Shown one piece after another: positions 28,498-36,463 of a DNA stretch of 64,000 nucleotides (position 1 is the stretch's first letter; each line of letters starts with the position of its first letter). A program made the position numbers and the translations under genes. The notes beneath the pieces were generated by a model. The model was not told the origin of the DNA and made no database searches. It saw only the letters and a program-made list of their open reading frames with translations. Origin of the DNA: Labilibaculum sp. (GTDB taxonomy: Bacteria; Bacteroidota; Bacteroidia; Bacteroidales; Marinifilaceae); assembly GCF_963664555.1 (NCBI RefSeq), contig NZ_OY761461.1, positions 4,906,070 through 4,970,069 on the forward strand, given 5' to 3'.

Positions 28498-28818
28498 ATG
28501 AATGAATTCAAGATCTTTTCTGAAGCTCTAAAACTTAAAGCTCCCTGGTTGGTAAAGGATATTAAATTTATTGAAGCCAATCTTTCAGAAAAAGTGCTTC
28601 ACATCGATTTGGAATATTTTTTCAAGGAACATTACCTTCATCAGGATGGTTCCCAATATCCAATCACTGAATACCTGGAAGTAACACACCGGCATTACAA
28701 TTTCCTGAACTGCACTTGTTATCTGCACATTAGTCTGCCCTGCTTTTTGAATTCCCGGCACGAAAAAGAACAGGCTCCTCTTCCTGTAAATAAAAAAACT
28801 TTGCTTTCGGGATATTAG
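28498..28818 (+). pseudogene. Remnant of an ISL3-type transposase N-terminus
   Basis: A 106-residue ORF whose start and middle read like the N-terminal region of ISL3 transposases: FKIFSEALKLKAPWLVKDIKF, then a short beta region, and HRHYNFLNCTCYLHISLPC, which matches the W/HRHLNFFQ-CYLH-R-P pattern. The zinc-finger CPxC pairs expected between them are missing, and the catalytic DDE part is absent. I infer a degenerate fragment; a domesticated small protein is the alternative. It lies between the cstA terminator and the helicase gene. Confidence 0.5.
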
Positions 28819-28935
28819 CTTTTGGGCTAAACAGCCAATTACATATCCTTACTCCAATTAATCTTACATAAATTTCCATTCGTATCCCATTAACATTTCG
28901 TATTTTTAGTTTCTCTAAAAACTGATGCTTACAAA

Positions 28936-31413
28936 ATGGAAAGTAATTCGCAACTGGATCTGGCACACAAGTTTGTACGATTCACAAACACAACAATTTT
29001 TTTAACAGGAAAGGCCGGTACCGGAAAAACTACCTTTTTGCGTCAGTTAAAAGAGGAATTGCCCAAACGAATGGTTGTTGTTGCACCAACTGGTGTGGCA
29101 GCCATTAATGCCGGCGGAGTAACCATTCATTCCTTTTTTCAGCTGCCTTTTGGCCCCATATTGCCCGGACAAATACTAAACGAGGATAAAAACCCCAAAA
29201 CCGAATCCAATTCTCCCATCCGGAAGTACCGAAAAGAAAAAATCGATATCATAAAATCTCTCGACCTGCTGATTATTGATGAAATTAGTATGGTTCGTGC
29301 CGATTTGCTGGATGGAATTGATGAAGTGCTGCGCAAATTTAAAAACAGAAACCTGCCTTTTGGTGGTGTTCAGGTGCTGATGATCGGAGATTTACAGCAA
29401 CTGCCTCCTGTCGTAAAAAACGAAGAATGGAGTTTGCTTCGAAATCATTACGAAACCCCTTTCTTTTTTAGCAGCCGTGCATTTCTGCAATCGCAGCACA
29501 TTAGTATCGAACTTACACATGTTTACCGCCAAAAAGATGAAAGATTTATCAAGATTCTGAATGAAATCAGGAACAACCAACTCTCTCAGGCATCCTATAC
29601 CGAATTGGAAAAAAGATATCTGCCCGATTTTAAACCAACCGATAAGGATGGTTACATCACTTTAACAACACACAATGCCAGGGCACAAAAAATAAATGAA
29701 GAAAAACTAAAGCAACTAAAGGGAAAATCACAGCAATTTAAAGCAAACATTACAGGAATATTTCCCGAATACTCCTTTCCCACCGAAGAGCAGCTGCAAT
29801 TGAAAACAGGTGCACAGGTGATGTTTGTAAAAAACGACAGCTCGCCTGAGAAACTCTATTTTAACGGCAAAATAGGAAGGGTTACCGGTTTTGGCGATGA
29901 TGTAATTCATGTGAAATGTGAAACCGATAATTTCGAAATTGATGTGTATCCCGAAGACTGGCACAACATCAATTACAGCATCAACCCGGAAAGCAAAGAA
30001 ATTGAAGAAACAATTTCGGGTGGTTTTTCGCAGTTCCCATTAAAGCTGGCCTGGGCAATTACCATTCATAAAAGCCAGGGATTGACATTCGAAAGAGCAG
30101 TGATTGATGCCAACGCAGCCTTTGCCCACGGACAGGTTTACGTAGCCTTAAGCCGCTGCAAGTCGCTGGAAGGATTGGTTCTTAAATCAACGCTAAGTAA
30201 ATCCGGGATCATCTGCGACAACGCCGTATCCAAATTCACACAAAATATTGAAGCCAATCCTCCGGGGGAAGAAAATCTGGAAAATTCCATTCGCAGGTAT
30301 CAGTTTCAACTTCTCGAAGAACTGTTTTCTTTTCATGAGATTTATCGAATCTGCAATTACTGCAACAAGCACTTACAGGATAACAGAAACAGTATTCAGG
30401 GCAATCTGGCCGATAAAATGAATGCCGCCTTTCCATTTCTGGGATCAGAAGTTTTGGTGGTTGGCGAAAAATTTATTCCATCGGTAAAACGATATTGTGC
30501 CGATACTCAGAACCTGCATGAAAACAAAGAAGCGCAGGAAAGAATTGGCAAAGCTTCGGCCTATTTTGTAGAGAAACTCGAGAAACACCTGCAATCCATT
30601 CTGAAAGATTTTAGTTTCGATACCGACAACCAAAGTGTAAAAAAAGTAATCGAAGGGCATTTAAAACAATTGAATGAAAAGCTAAGCGTTAAGCTTGTTA
30701 GTTTAAAATCGTGTCTGAAAAAATTCGATACTGCCAATTACCAAACTGTTCGGGCCAAAGCTCATTTCGAGAAACAAAACTTCCGTTTAAAGAGTCCTAA
30801 GGAGGTGGTTGATGAGAATGTAAAGCATCCCAATTTATTCCGGACACTAAAAAAATGGAGGAAGAATCTGGCCGATATAATAAACGCTCCGGTATTTTAC
30901 ATTGCTTCGCAGCAAAGCCTGGTTGATATTGCCAACAATCTGCCCTACACAACCGATCAATTAAAAGCTGTGAAAGGCTTTGGAAAGAAAAAAATTGAAC
31001 ACTACGGCGCAGATGTAATCAAAATGGTTACGGAATATCGCCAGGGGCAAAATCTGGGTCTGTTGAATTTCACATCGGCCGAACCAAAAAAAATAATAAA
31101 ACCCGGTAACAAACAAGATACGAAAGAGATAAGTCTGGAATTGTATAAAGATGGTCGCACAGTGCGCGAAATTTCGGCTTTCAGAGATCTTACCGTTGCA
31201 ACAATAGATAAACATCTGGCGCATTACGTTGGCTTGGGAATGTTGCCTCTCGATAAATTTGTAGAGAAAAAGAAGATCAAAAAAATTAAAAAACAGCTCG
31301 AAAAAGAAGGCCTCGAAAGTTTAAACGAGTGCAAACAAGAACTTGGTGCCAACTACTCCTACTCCGAAATACGATATGTTCAGGCCTATTTGAAAAATGC
31401 AAATTCAAAATAA
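28936..31413 (+). CDS. PIF1-type helicase with HRDC and HTH C-terminal domains
   Basis: An 825-residue SF1B helicase. Walker A is GKAGTGKTT (residues ~25-33), Walker B LLIIDEISMV (~110-119), followed by GDLQQLPPV and, near residue 375, the UvrD-like C-terminal block LAWAITIHKSQGLTFERAVID and YVALSRCKSLEGL. Residues ~650-720 look like an HRDC domain (IASQQSLVDIANNLP...LKAVKGFGKKKIEHYG), and ~735-825 like a helix-turn-helix tail. This architecture is common in Bacteroidota and suggests work on G-quadruplexes or stalled forks (inference). Monocistronic. Confidence 0.92.
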   Translation: MESNSQLDLAHKFVRFTNTTIFLTGKAGTGKTTFLRQLKEELPKRMVVVAPTGVAAINAGGVTIHSFFQLPFGPILPGQILNEDKNPKTESNSPIRKYRKEKIDIIKSLDLLIIDEISMVRADLLDGIDEVLRKFKNRNLPFGGVQVLMIGDLQQLPPVVKNEEWSLLRNHYETPFFFSSRAFLQSQHISIELTHVYRQKDERFIKILNEIRNNQLSQASYTELEKRYLPDFKPTDKDGYITLTTHNARAQKINEEKLKQLKGKSQQFKANITGIFPEYSFPTEEQLQLKTGAQVMFVKNDSSPEKLYFNGKIGRVTGFGDDVIHVKCETDNFEIDVYPEDWHNINYSINPESKEIEETISGGFSQFPLKLAWAITIHKSQGLTFERAVIDANAAFAHGQVYVALSRCKSLEGLVLKSTLSKSGIICDNAVSKFTQNIEANPPGEENLENSIRRYQFQLLEELFSFHEIYRICNYCNKHLQDNRNSIQGNLADKMNAAFPFLGSEVLVVGEKFIPSVKRYCADTQNLHENKEAQERIGKASAYFVEKLEKHLQSILKDFSFDTDNQSVKKVIEGHLKQLNEKLSVKLVSLKSCLKKFDTANYQTVRAKAHFEKQNFRLKSPKEVVDENVKHPNLFRTLKKWRKNLADIINAPVFYIASQQSLVDIANNLPYTTDQLKAVKGFGKKKIEHYGADVIKMVTEYRQGQNLGLLNFTSAEPKKIIKPGNKQDTKEISLELYKDGRTVREISAFRDLTVATIDKHLAHYVGLGMLPLDKFVEKKKIKKIKKQLEKEGLESLNECKQELGANYSYSEIRYVQAYLKNANSK

Positions 31414-31846
31414 ACCTATTGACTTTTAAGTTTCATTAACTTTAATTCAATCCTTTTAGCATTCCTATGCACTACATTTGTAATGTACAAAACAGATAAG
31501 TTTTTTTTTCATAGATTAGATTTAGGTTAGTAATTAGGGTTAGAGAAAATCCCGGACTTCGCAGTCCGGGATTTTTCATTTGATAATTTTTTGCCCTTGC
31601 TTATTGGAAATAAGCCTGCAAAATCCCCTTGTAATTTCAGATTCTTTTGTCTTTATTTGTATTCAATTTAAATAGTATGTGCGATTTTACTTTCTTTTTG
31701 GATGAATCGCATTCCAAATTTTATATTTCCTGCTATTTTAAATAGCTTTTAGCCAAGGGCTATTAGCTAAAAACTTCTAATCTTTGGTATGGAAGTTTAT
31801 TAAACAAGTAATAGTTATTAAATAACAATAAATTGATTTAACGAAT
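31414..31846. other. Intergenic region with promoter-like box, terminator and inverted repeat
   Basis: 433 bp without a convincing gene. It holds a TACATTTG box (31473-31480), a strong terminator (31546-31576), and an inverted repeat TTTTAGC (31747-31753) / GCTAAAA (31766-31772). A small transcript between box and terminator is possible. Confidence 0.4.
31546..31576 (+). terminator. Rho-independent terminator
   Basis: AAAATCCCGGACT (31546-31558), loop TCGC, AGTCCGGGATTTTT. It lies 133 bp after the helicase stop, so it ends either that mRNA or a short RNA begun at 31473. Confidence 0.9.
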
Positions 31847-32041
31847 ATGGAAGATATACAATCGCCATGCATCAGCATTTGCCGGCAAGACAGCAACGGC
31901 GTATGCTTTGGATGCAGAAGAACAACAGAAGAAATCGGTAACTGGTCGCTTTACACCAATCAGGAGAAAGCAGAAGTAATTAAAAAAGCAAGTGACCGGC
32001 GAAATGCTCCCGACACAGCTACAGGAACTTTTTTCAGATAA
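31847..32041 (+). CDS. DUF1289 small cysteine-rich protein
   Basis: A 64-residue protein with the DUF1289 pattern: SPCISICRQDSNGVCFGCRRTTEEIGNW, where four cysteines (residues 8, 12, 20, 23) form a likely metal-binding knuckle, then a short helix. The family has no established biochemical function. It stands alone, with a TAA stop directly before the repeat-bearing region. Confidence 0.85.
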   Translation: MEDIQSPCISICRQDSNGVCFGCRRTTEEIGNWSLYTNQEKAEVIKKASDRRNAPDTATGTFFR

Positions 32042-32150
32042 AAAAAAGCCAACATTGGAATAACAATCCAACAAACAGAGAAACTATCAGAAACATCCCA
32101 TAAAAGCAGTAAAAGACACTGGATTTAACAAAATCTGATATTTTCAGAAA

Positions 32151-32270
32151 ACCACAGCAGGTTTCGATGCAAACCACGTGTGGTTTCATCCAAAAGCACG
32201 TGTGGTTTCGAGTAATACCACAGCAGGTTTTGACCAAAAGCACAGCAGGTTTCGAGTAAAACCACAGCGG
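32151..32270. repeat. Tandem 22-bp repeat, five full units plus a partial one
   Basis: Contiguous units start at 32151, 32173, 32195, 32217 and 32239, all exactly 22 bp, with a partial sixth at 32261-32270. The consensus is close to ACCACAGCAGGTTTCGAGTAAA; units 2 and 3 carry CACGTGTGG in place of CACAGCAGG. Unit 2 sits in an inverted repeat AAACCAC-GT-GTGGTTT (32171-32186). No spacers. Confidence 0.9.
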
Positions 32271-32495
32271 CATGCTAAAAGCGTGAAGAAGGATTTGGCT
32301 TCGGCCAGTCAGTTGAAAAGAGAAAGCATCGGAGAAATTAATACCAACTTGGTAAGCTATATGAATACCATGACAAAGGTAAACCCGGATGCCAACGAAA
32401 CTACCGCCAAAACCATGGCCAAATTAATCGATAAAAACAATGAGTTGGTAAAACGCCGCAAAAAAACAAACGTGGCAGACAGCGAATTGGTTTAA
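32178..32495 (+). pseudogene. C-terminal fragment of a DUF6261-like protein fused to the tandem repeat
   Basis: Open frame of 105 codons starting at a GTG inside the 22-bp repeats. The first ~35 residues are simply translated repeat. The rest (ASQLKRESIGEINTNLVSY... KLIDKNNELVKRRKKTN) resembles the C-terminus of the 242-residue protein encoded at 61316 (LRELINNELSVYL... TTIIEDNNKSVADHLAAVKRKK). I infer a truncated family copy whose 5' part was lost next to the repeat. Met62 could start a short residual protein. A terminator follows. Confidence 0.5.
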
Positions 32496-32505
32496 AGCTA
32501 AGGCT

Positions 32506-32540
32506 AAGGGTTTCACACTATGTGAAGCCCTTTGTTTTTT
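32506..32540 (+). terminator. Terminator after the gene fragment
   Basis: AAGGGTTTCACA (32506-32517) pairs with TGTGAAGCCCTT (32521-32532) around a CTA loop, followed by TGTTTTTT. Confidence 0.8.
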
Positions 32541-32614
32541 AATGATACCCTTGCAAGCAAGAGATTGAAGAAGTAAGATGATGCTAAAGCCAAACACTAA
32601 GAATATTTTAATTC

Positions 32615-32787
32615 CAGTTGGCTAAAGCCGAACTGCAATAGATAAAAAACACAAAGCATTTACTGATGTAAATAGAAAACCAGACTGTTTATTGCTCTTA
32701 TTTTTTAGGCAATAGAAAATATAAATGATTGAGAAAGTGAAATGAAACTAATGCAAAACATCTATTGCAGTTGCTTTTAAGCAACTG
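32615..32787. repeat. REPIN-like inverted pair of palindromic elements
   Basis: Element A (32615-32643) is a hairpin CAGTTGGCT-AA-AGCC(g)AACTG followed by CAATAGAT. Element B (32760-32787) is the same in inverse: ATCTATTG then CAGTTGCTTTTAAGCAACTG. The conserved tails face each other, 116 bp apart. This is the layout of REP doublets (REPINs) mobilised in trans by RAYT transposases. No RAYT gene is in the window. Confidence 0.6.
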
Positions 32788-33161
32788 ATAACATGAAGTG
32801 AATAGATAGGCTTTAGCCACATAAAATAAATAACATCGATTAGTAGTTGATTTTATAATAGCAAGATGCTAAAACAGCACAACGCAAATAGAAAAAATGG
32901 CTCTCCCTTGGCCCTTTTCCAAAATAGAAAAGCTTTTTTTGTGCAATTACTCACATCCCTAAAAGTTGGCAGGTTTGACAGCTTGAATCATCGTTTCGCT
33001 TTACTACCTTAGTAAAGTTTTTACAGATAACAGTTCGTGTTATCATCATAATATGTGTACATTACTGCCCGATATGGGTCGGTAAATACACTTTTCATTA
33101 AAATATAAACGAAATAAAGCCCATGGCTTTATTTGGGAGTTGTGCCTCATAAAACAAAAAG

Positions 33162-34214
33162 ATGATATCGACAGTAATTAGAGGGATAAATTCAATAATT
33201 CGGATAGTGAGATTAAAGCAAAGAAAACAACTTAGAGATATTGCTGAAAATGACTTACTATCCATATTCCTTGATGACTATTATACAAACCCTAATCTTT
33301 TTCTAGATTTTTTAATTAAATATGGCTACGAATCGGAGTTAAAAGTTAATGAATATAAACAGCTTATAAATTACTTTCTAGATTACAATAAACATGACTT
33401 CAAAAGCCTAAAAAAATATGGCGTAACAAGGTATAAATGGATAAATGACATTAACTATAAAAAAATCAGTTCTATAGTTTGTGCGTTAGAAACTTCAATT
33501 CGAAATGAATTAAATATGAAAAAACTATACTTTCAAATCGATGGTTCATCAACTCCTTTTTGGAAAGAAGAAAATAAACGGAATGATGGAACCATGTATT
33601 ATCATGATTTATATTGGCCCGAAAACGTCAAGAATGATTTGCGTGAAAAATGGAATGAAATACAAACATTATACTTTCAATATCCAAACCCAATTGACCG
33701 AAAATCCCCTAGTTTATGGAATGATTCTATGTGTGAATTATTTAATAAAAAGGTAACTGAATTCTACGAATATAGTAAGAGGGTATTGGTTGACTTTGAA
33801 TTAATTAATAGGAATAAACAGATAAAAGTTGATGAGAAGCTATTTGAATACAGATTAAACCCTATTAAATTTCATTTAGGTCTAAACAAAAGCTTTGACA
33901 ATAAAAGCGATTTTCAGAGCTTCATGGATAATAATAAAGAGAGAGAAAGTAAGTTGACAGCAAGTATCGAGCTGTATAAAAGCTTTCAGATTTCAAATCG
34001 CGAATATGAAAGTTTTAATAGATTATTCTTAAACTTTGGAGATTACAAGAATTTTCCAATTGAATTTTGCCCATTCTCAAATAAGACATTTTTAGCGATT
34101 ATTAATACTGGTGGACATTATGCAGTTTATGAAGCCATGAGGATTGATAGAATTGATATTATTCAAAATCCACAAAAAATATTGAAGTATATTGAGACTT
34201 ATCTGCAAGGATAA
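33162..34214 (+). CDS. Cassette 1: protein of unknown function
   Basis: A 350-residue soluble, Lys/Asn/Tyr-rich protein with no signal peptide or membrane segment. I recognise no domain. Notable stretches are a helical N-terminal third, KISSIVCALETSIRNELN near residue 105-122, and GGHYAVYEAMRIDRIDIIQNP near the C-terminus. It starts 17 bp after the cassette core box GTTGTGC and ends 8 bp before the R'' box, filling the cassette as expected. Base composition is more AT-rich than flanking housekeeping genes. By cassette context a defence or stress role is possible, but nothing in the sequence shows it. Confidence 0.6.
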   Translation: MISTVIRGINSIIRIVRLKQRKQLRDIAENDLLSIFLDDYYTNPNLFLDFLIKYGYESELKVNEYKQLINYFLDYNKHDFKSLKKYGVTRYKWINDINYKKISSIVCALETSIRNELNMKKLYFQIDGSSTPFWKEENKRNDGTMYYHDLYWPENVKNDLREKWNEIQTLYFQYPNPIDRKSPSLWNDSMCELFNKKVTEFYEYSKRVLVDFELINRNKQIKVDEKLFEYRLNPIKFHLGLNKSFDNKSDFQSFMDNNKERESKLTASIELYKSFQISNREYESFNRLFLNFGDYKNFPIEFCPFSNKTFLAIINTGGHYAVYEAMRIDRIDIIQNPQKILKYIETYLQG

Positions 34215-34308
34215 TTACGAGGCACAATTGAGTAGATGGTCCCGACTAAAATAGTCGGGATGCACCTCTCACACCACCGTACGTACGGGTCTCGTATACG
34301 GCGGTTCG

Positions 34309-35661
34309 TTAAGTTAAGGGGAATAAGGAATCACGTCGAACAGGCGTGATTTGTTTGTAAATGTCGAGCATAGATTCATAACCACGTTTCCGCAATCTTT
34401 CAAGAGTAATAGTAGTTACCAAAATAGGACTCTGAGCAATCGCCCAACCACCCATACGTGAACGAGACCATGCATAGGCTTGTCCTTGCTGAACGCCCAA
34501 ACGGATAAGGCTTCGCCTTTTCTTTTCGGGTTTCTTCCAATGGTGCCAAATGCAATATCTGAGCCTGTTGCGCAGCCAACCGTCGAGATCTTGAAGTTTG
34601 ACTAAAATACTTGCCATACGGAAGTTATTTACCCAACCCCGCTGAACCTCATTCAGTTTTTGGATGCGTTCCTCAAAGCTCATCGGTGTCGTTTTTCGAG
34701 TGATTAGTTTGAGCTTTTCTTTCAGTTTCTTCCAACTCTTTTCTGATACTATCAGTTGGTACTTGCCCCGCTCACCTTTCCTGTAGGTAGGCACAAAGCC
34801 AAAACCCAAAACGGTAAAATGAACAGGTCGCCGAATGCCACTCTTTTCCCGATTAATTGTCAACTTGAGTTTATTTCGTAAAAACTTGTAAACCTTGTTC
34901 CCAACTCTTCGGGCGGTAGCTTTCGATTTGGTATAAATACTAAAATCGTCGGCATAGCGGATGAATTTCAATCCCTGTTTTTCCAGTTCCCGATCCAGTT
35001 CATGCAACATGATATTGGACAGCAACGGACTCAATGGACTCCCCTGCGGTACGCCTTTTCTGCGTTTGACCAACTTGCCTTCGATTAAGATCGGGGCACG
35101 CAGCCATTTGCGGATTAAACGCATTGTTGCTTTGCATTTTACCTTGCGATATAGCTGTTGCAGTAAATGGCAATGATCGACTTCATCGAAGAAGGTCTTC
35201 AAGTCAATATCTACAATATGCTGATAGCCATCGTTGATATATCCCTGAGCTTTTAGTACTGCCTGATGCAGACTTCGGTTCGGTCTGAACCCAAAGCTAA
35301 AGTCCGAAAATTCAAATTCAAACTTTGCCGTGATAATTTGAAGTACCGCTTGCTGAAGCAAACGGTCGGTTACAGTCGGGATACCCAATAAGCGCATCTT
35401 CCCGTTTCCTTTTGGAATTTATTCACCAAACTATATTTTAAAAGGTGTTCATGATCTCACTTCGTTCGGTACAACTCCTAAAATGGCTTGAGGCAAATAG
35501 TTACCCGAACGAACACTCTGTGTCAGTTCCGCTTTATCAATTGACATCAGATCTGAGAGTTTAGTCACGGGCATACGATCAACTCCTGCTGAACCTTGGT
35601 TCTTCTGGACTTGATGCATCGCCCGCACCATATTCTTACGTGTAAGTATTTGTTCAATCAT
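34309..35661 (-). pseudogene. ltrA: Group II intron reverse transcriptase/maturase, interrupted by a ~51-nt in-frame insertion
   Basis: N-terminal part 35661-35449 (MIEQILTRKNMVRAMHQV... NYLPQAILGV) and C-terminal part ending at 34309 are in the same frame. The second part has RT motifs FGFRPNRSLHQAV, GVPQGSPLSPLLSNIML, RYADDFSIY and a class C-type maturase end (RMGGWAIAQSPILVTTITLERLRKRGYESMLDIY). No endonuclease domain. Between GV (35475-35473) and IPKGNGKMRLLGIP (from 35418) lie ~51 extra nt with in-frame TGA, TAG and TAA. Without them the protein would be about 433 residues, normal for the class. Probably inactive unless recoded. Confidence 0.85.
35419..35472 (-). repeat. ~51-54-nt insertion in the maturase gene, related to 35936-35989
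   Basis: Read on the minus strand, its first 28 nt (GTACCGAACG... GATCATGAACAC) match the segment beginning at 35989 in the same intron at 24 of 28 positions, and both end in GGTGAATAA/CGTGAATAA. It keeps the reading frame but carries three stop codons. Confidence 0.7.
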
Positions 35662-35935
35662 TTTAGTTTACTTTTTCTTTTCCCTGTTCCGCTTAATACA
35701 AAGCTAGAGTTGTTAACAACAGCTTCTTTGCAACATTTGAAACAACTTAACGTTCAGCCCTTCACTGCTCTGTGAGTCCTCCACAATCTCTATTTGTGGC
35801 TCATGGTCTTACAGCTACTATGGCCTCTGCTGAGTTGCTCATAAAATAATTCCATGCGAATTCGCGATTTCCGCTTCGCTCCAATTCTTGCCATAACCAA
35901 CTCGTGGTTGACAAGACCTCCCCTGGTAAGAACAT

Positions 35936-35989
35936 TTTATTCACGTAATAATTTTAATATAGTGTTCATGATCTTCCTGCGGTCGGTAC
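35936..35989 (-). repeat. Intron 5'-region segment similar to the maturase insertion
   Basis: Minus-strand segment GTACCGACCG...GATCATGAACAC...CGTGAATAA in the non-coding 5' part of the intron. GAACA here can pair with TGTTC just downstream, so this copy may be native intron structure and the copy at 35419 the ectopic one. Confidence 0.6.
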
Positions 35990-36103
35990 CTTCCTCCAAT
36001 GCCTGCCTGATCTACTACTTCATTTATTCTCTTTATTTAAAGAGCTGGGACGTCGACATGATGTGTTGCCTTATCCAAACTTATAGCCTCATATCAGGTT
36101 CCT

Positions 36104-36330
36104 GTTCGTCAGTACCGGATTTTGTAGTCTCGCTTCCTTCAGTGCATACCTCACGGTAAACCACCTTGCGACTTACTAATGCTTCTGAGAGTCACCACAG
36201 TGCATAAGGGACTTGCACCCTCTGGAAAAAAAATACACCCTCCAAGAATCTTTGTTTATGCTAAATTTGTATATTTAACATTTTCAACGACCTTTCGGTG
36301 GGTGTGGTCATGCTCATGCAGGGCACACAC
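36104..36330. repeat. 227-bp direct repeat, copy 1 (intron 5' region)
   Basis: Nearly identical to 37943-38169, same length without gaps and about three differences seen by eye. It is the 5' end of the group II intron (domain I) up to its GTGTGCCC start. Confidence 0.9.
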
Positions 36331-36452
36331 ATTGTGTAGCATTAATGGCGGGTGAAGCACATTCCGCAAGGTTCGTTCCCCGCATCAACCATCTTCGGTT
36401 TGAAAGGAGATTTGCCCGCTGTCCGCCACTAATGCTACACTGTCCGTTAGCA
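36329..36452. other. attC-like recombination site of cassette 1 (split by the intron)
   Basis: After the intron, AC completes R'' (GCACA at 34222-34226). Left arm GTGTAGCATTAATGGCGG (36334-36351) and right arm CCGCCACTAATGCTACAC (36423-36440) pair over 18 bp with one mismatch, A:C on top but a T-G wobble on the bottom strand, the strand used by integron integrases. It ends in TGTCC plus core GTTAGCA (36446-36452). Length about 129 nt without intron. Confidence 0.75.
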
Positions 36453-36463
36453 AAAATATTAAG

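Larger units (their letters stand above)
32496..33138. other. Gene-free region with REP-like palindromes
   Basis: About 640 bp with no credible gene. Besides the terminator and the REPIN-like pair listed separately, partial copies of the GCTAAAGCC core occur at 32582-32590 and, inverted (GGCTTTAGCC), at 32809-32818. A perfect hairpin AAATAAAGCC-CAT-GGCTTTATTT sits at 33112-33134 just before the first cassette. Confidence 0.6.
34227..36328 (-). mobile_element. Full-length group II intron, class C-like, inserted in an attC site
   Basis: Bottom-strand intron of 2102 nt. The 5' end is GTGTGCCC (36328 downward). It encodes a reverse transcriptase/maturase (34309-35661). Domain V lies near 34263-34307: ACCGCCGTA pairs with TACGGTGGT, with a CGC triad as known for class C ribozymes. 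Domain VI (CCCGACTA/TAGTCGGG) ends in CTACTCAAT at 34227. Excision rejoins GCACA and AC into a GCACAAC attC R'' box. Class C introns target hairpins, including attC bottom strands, and lack an endonuclease domain, as here. Confidence 0.85.

Noticed and set aside
32151..32270. CRISPR array
   Set aside because: The 22-bp units are directly contiguous with no spacers, and no cas genes are in the window.
33104..33145. attC site to the left of cassette 1
   Set aside because: TATAAAC, a perfect hairpin and GTTGTGC are present, but the span is only ~42 nt and lacks the two-box arm structure of the other sites. Possibly degenerate; not called.
35854..36159. 101-codon plus-strand ORF
   Set aside because: It lies antisense within the non-coding 5' region of the group II intron.
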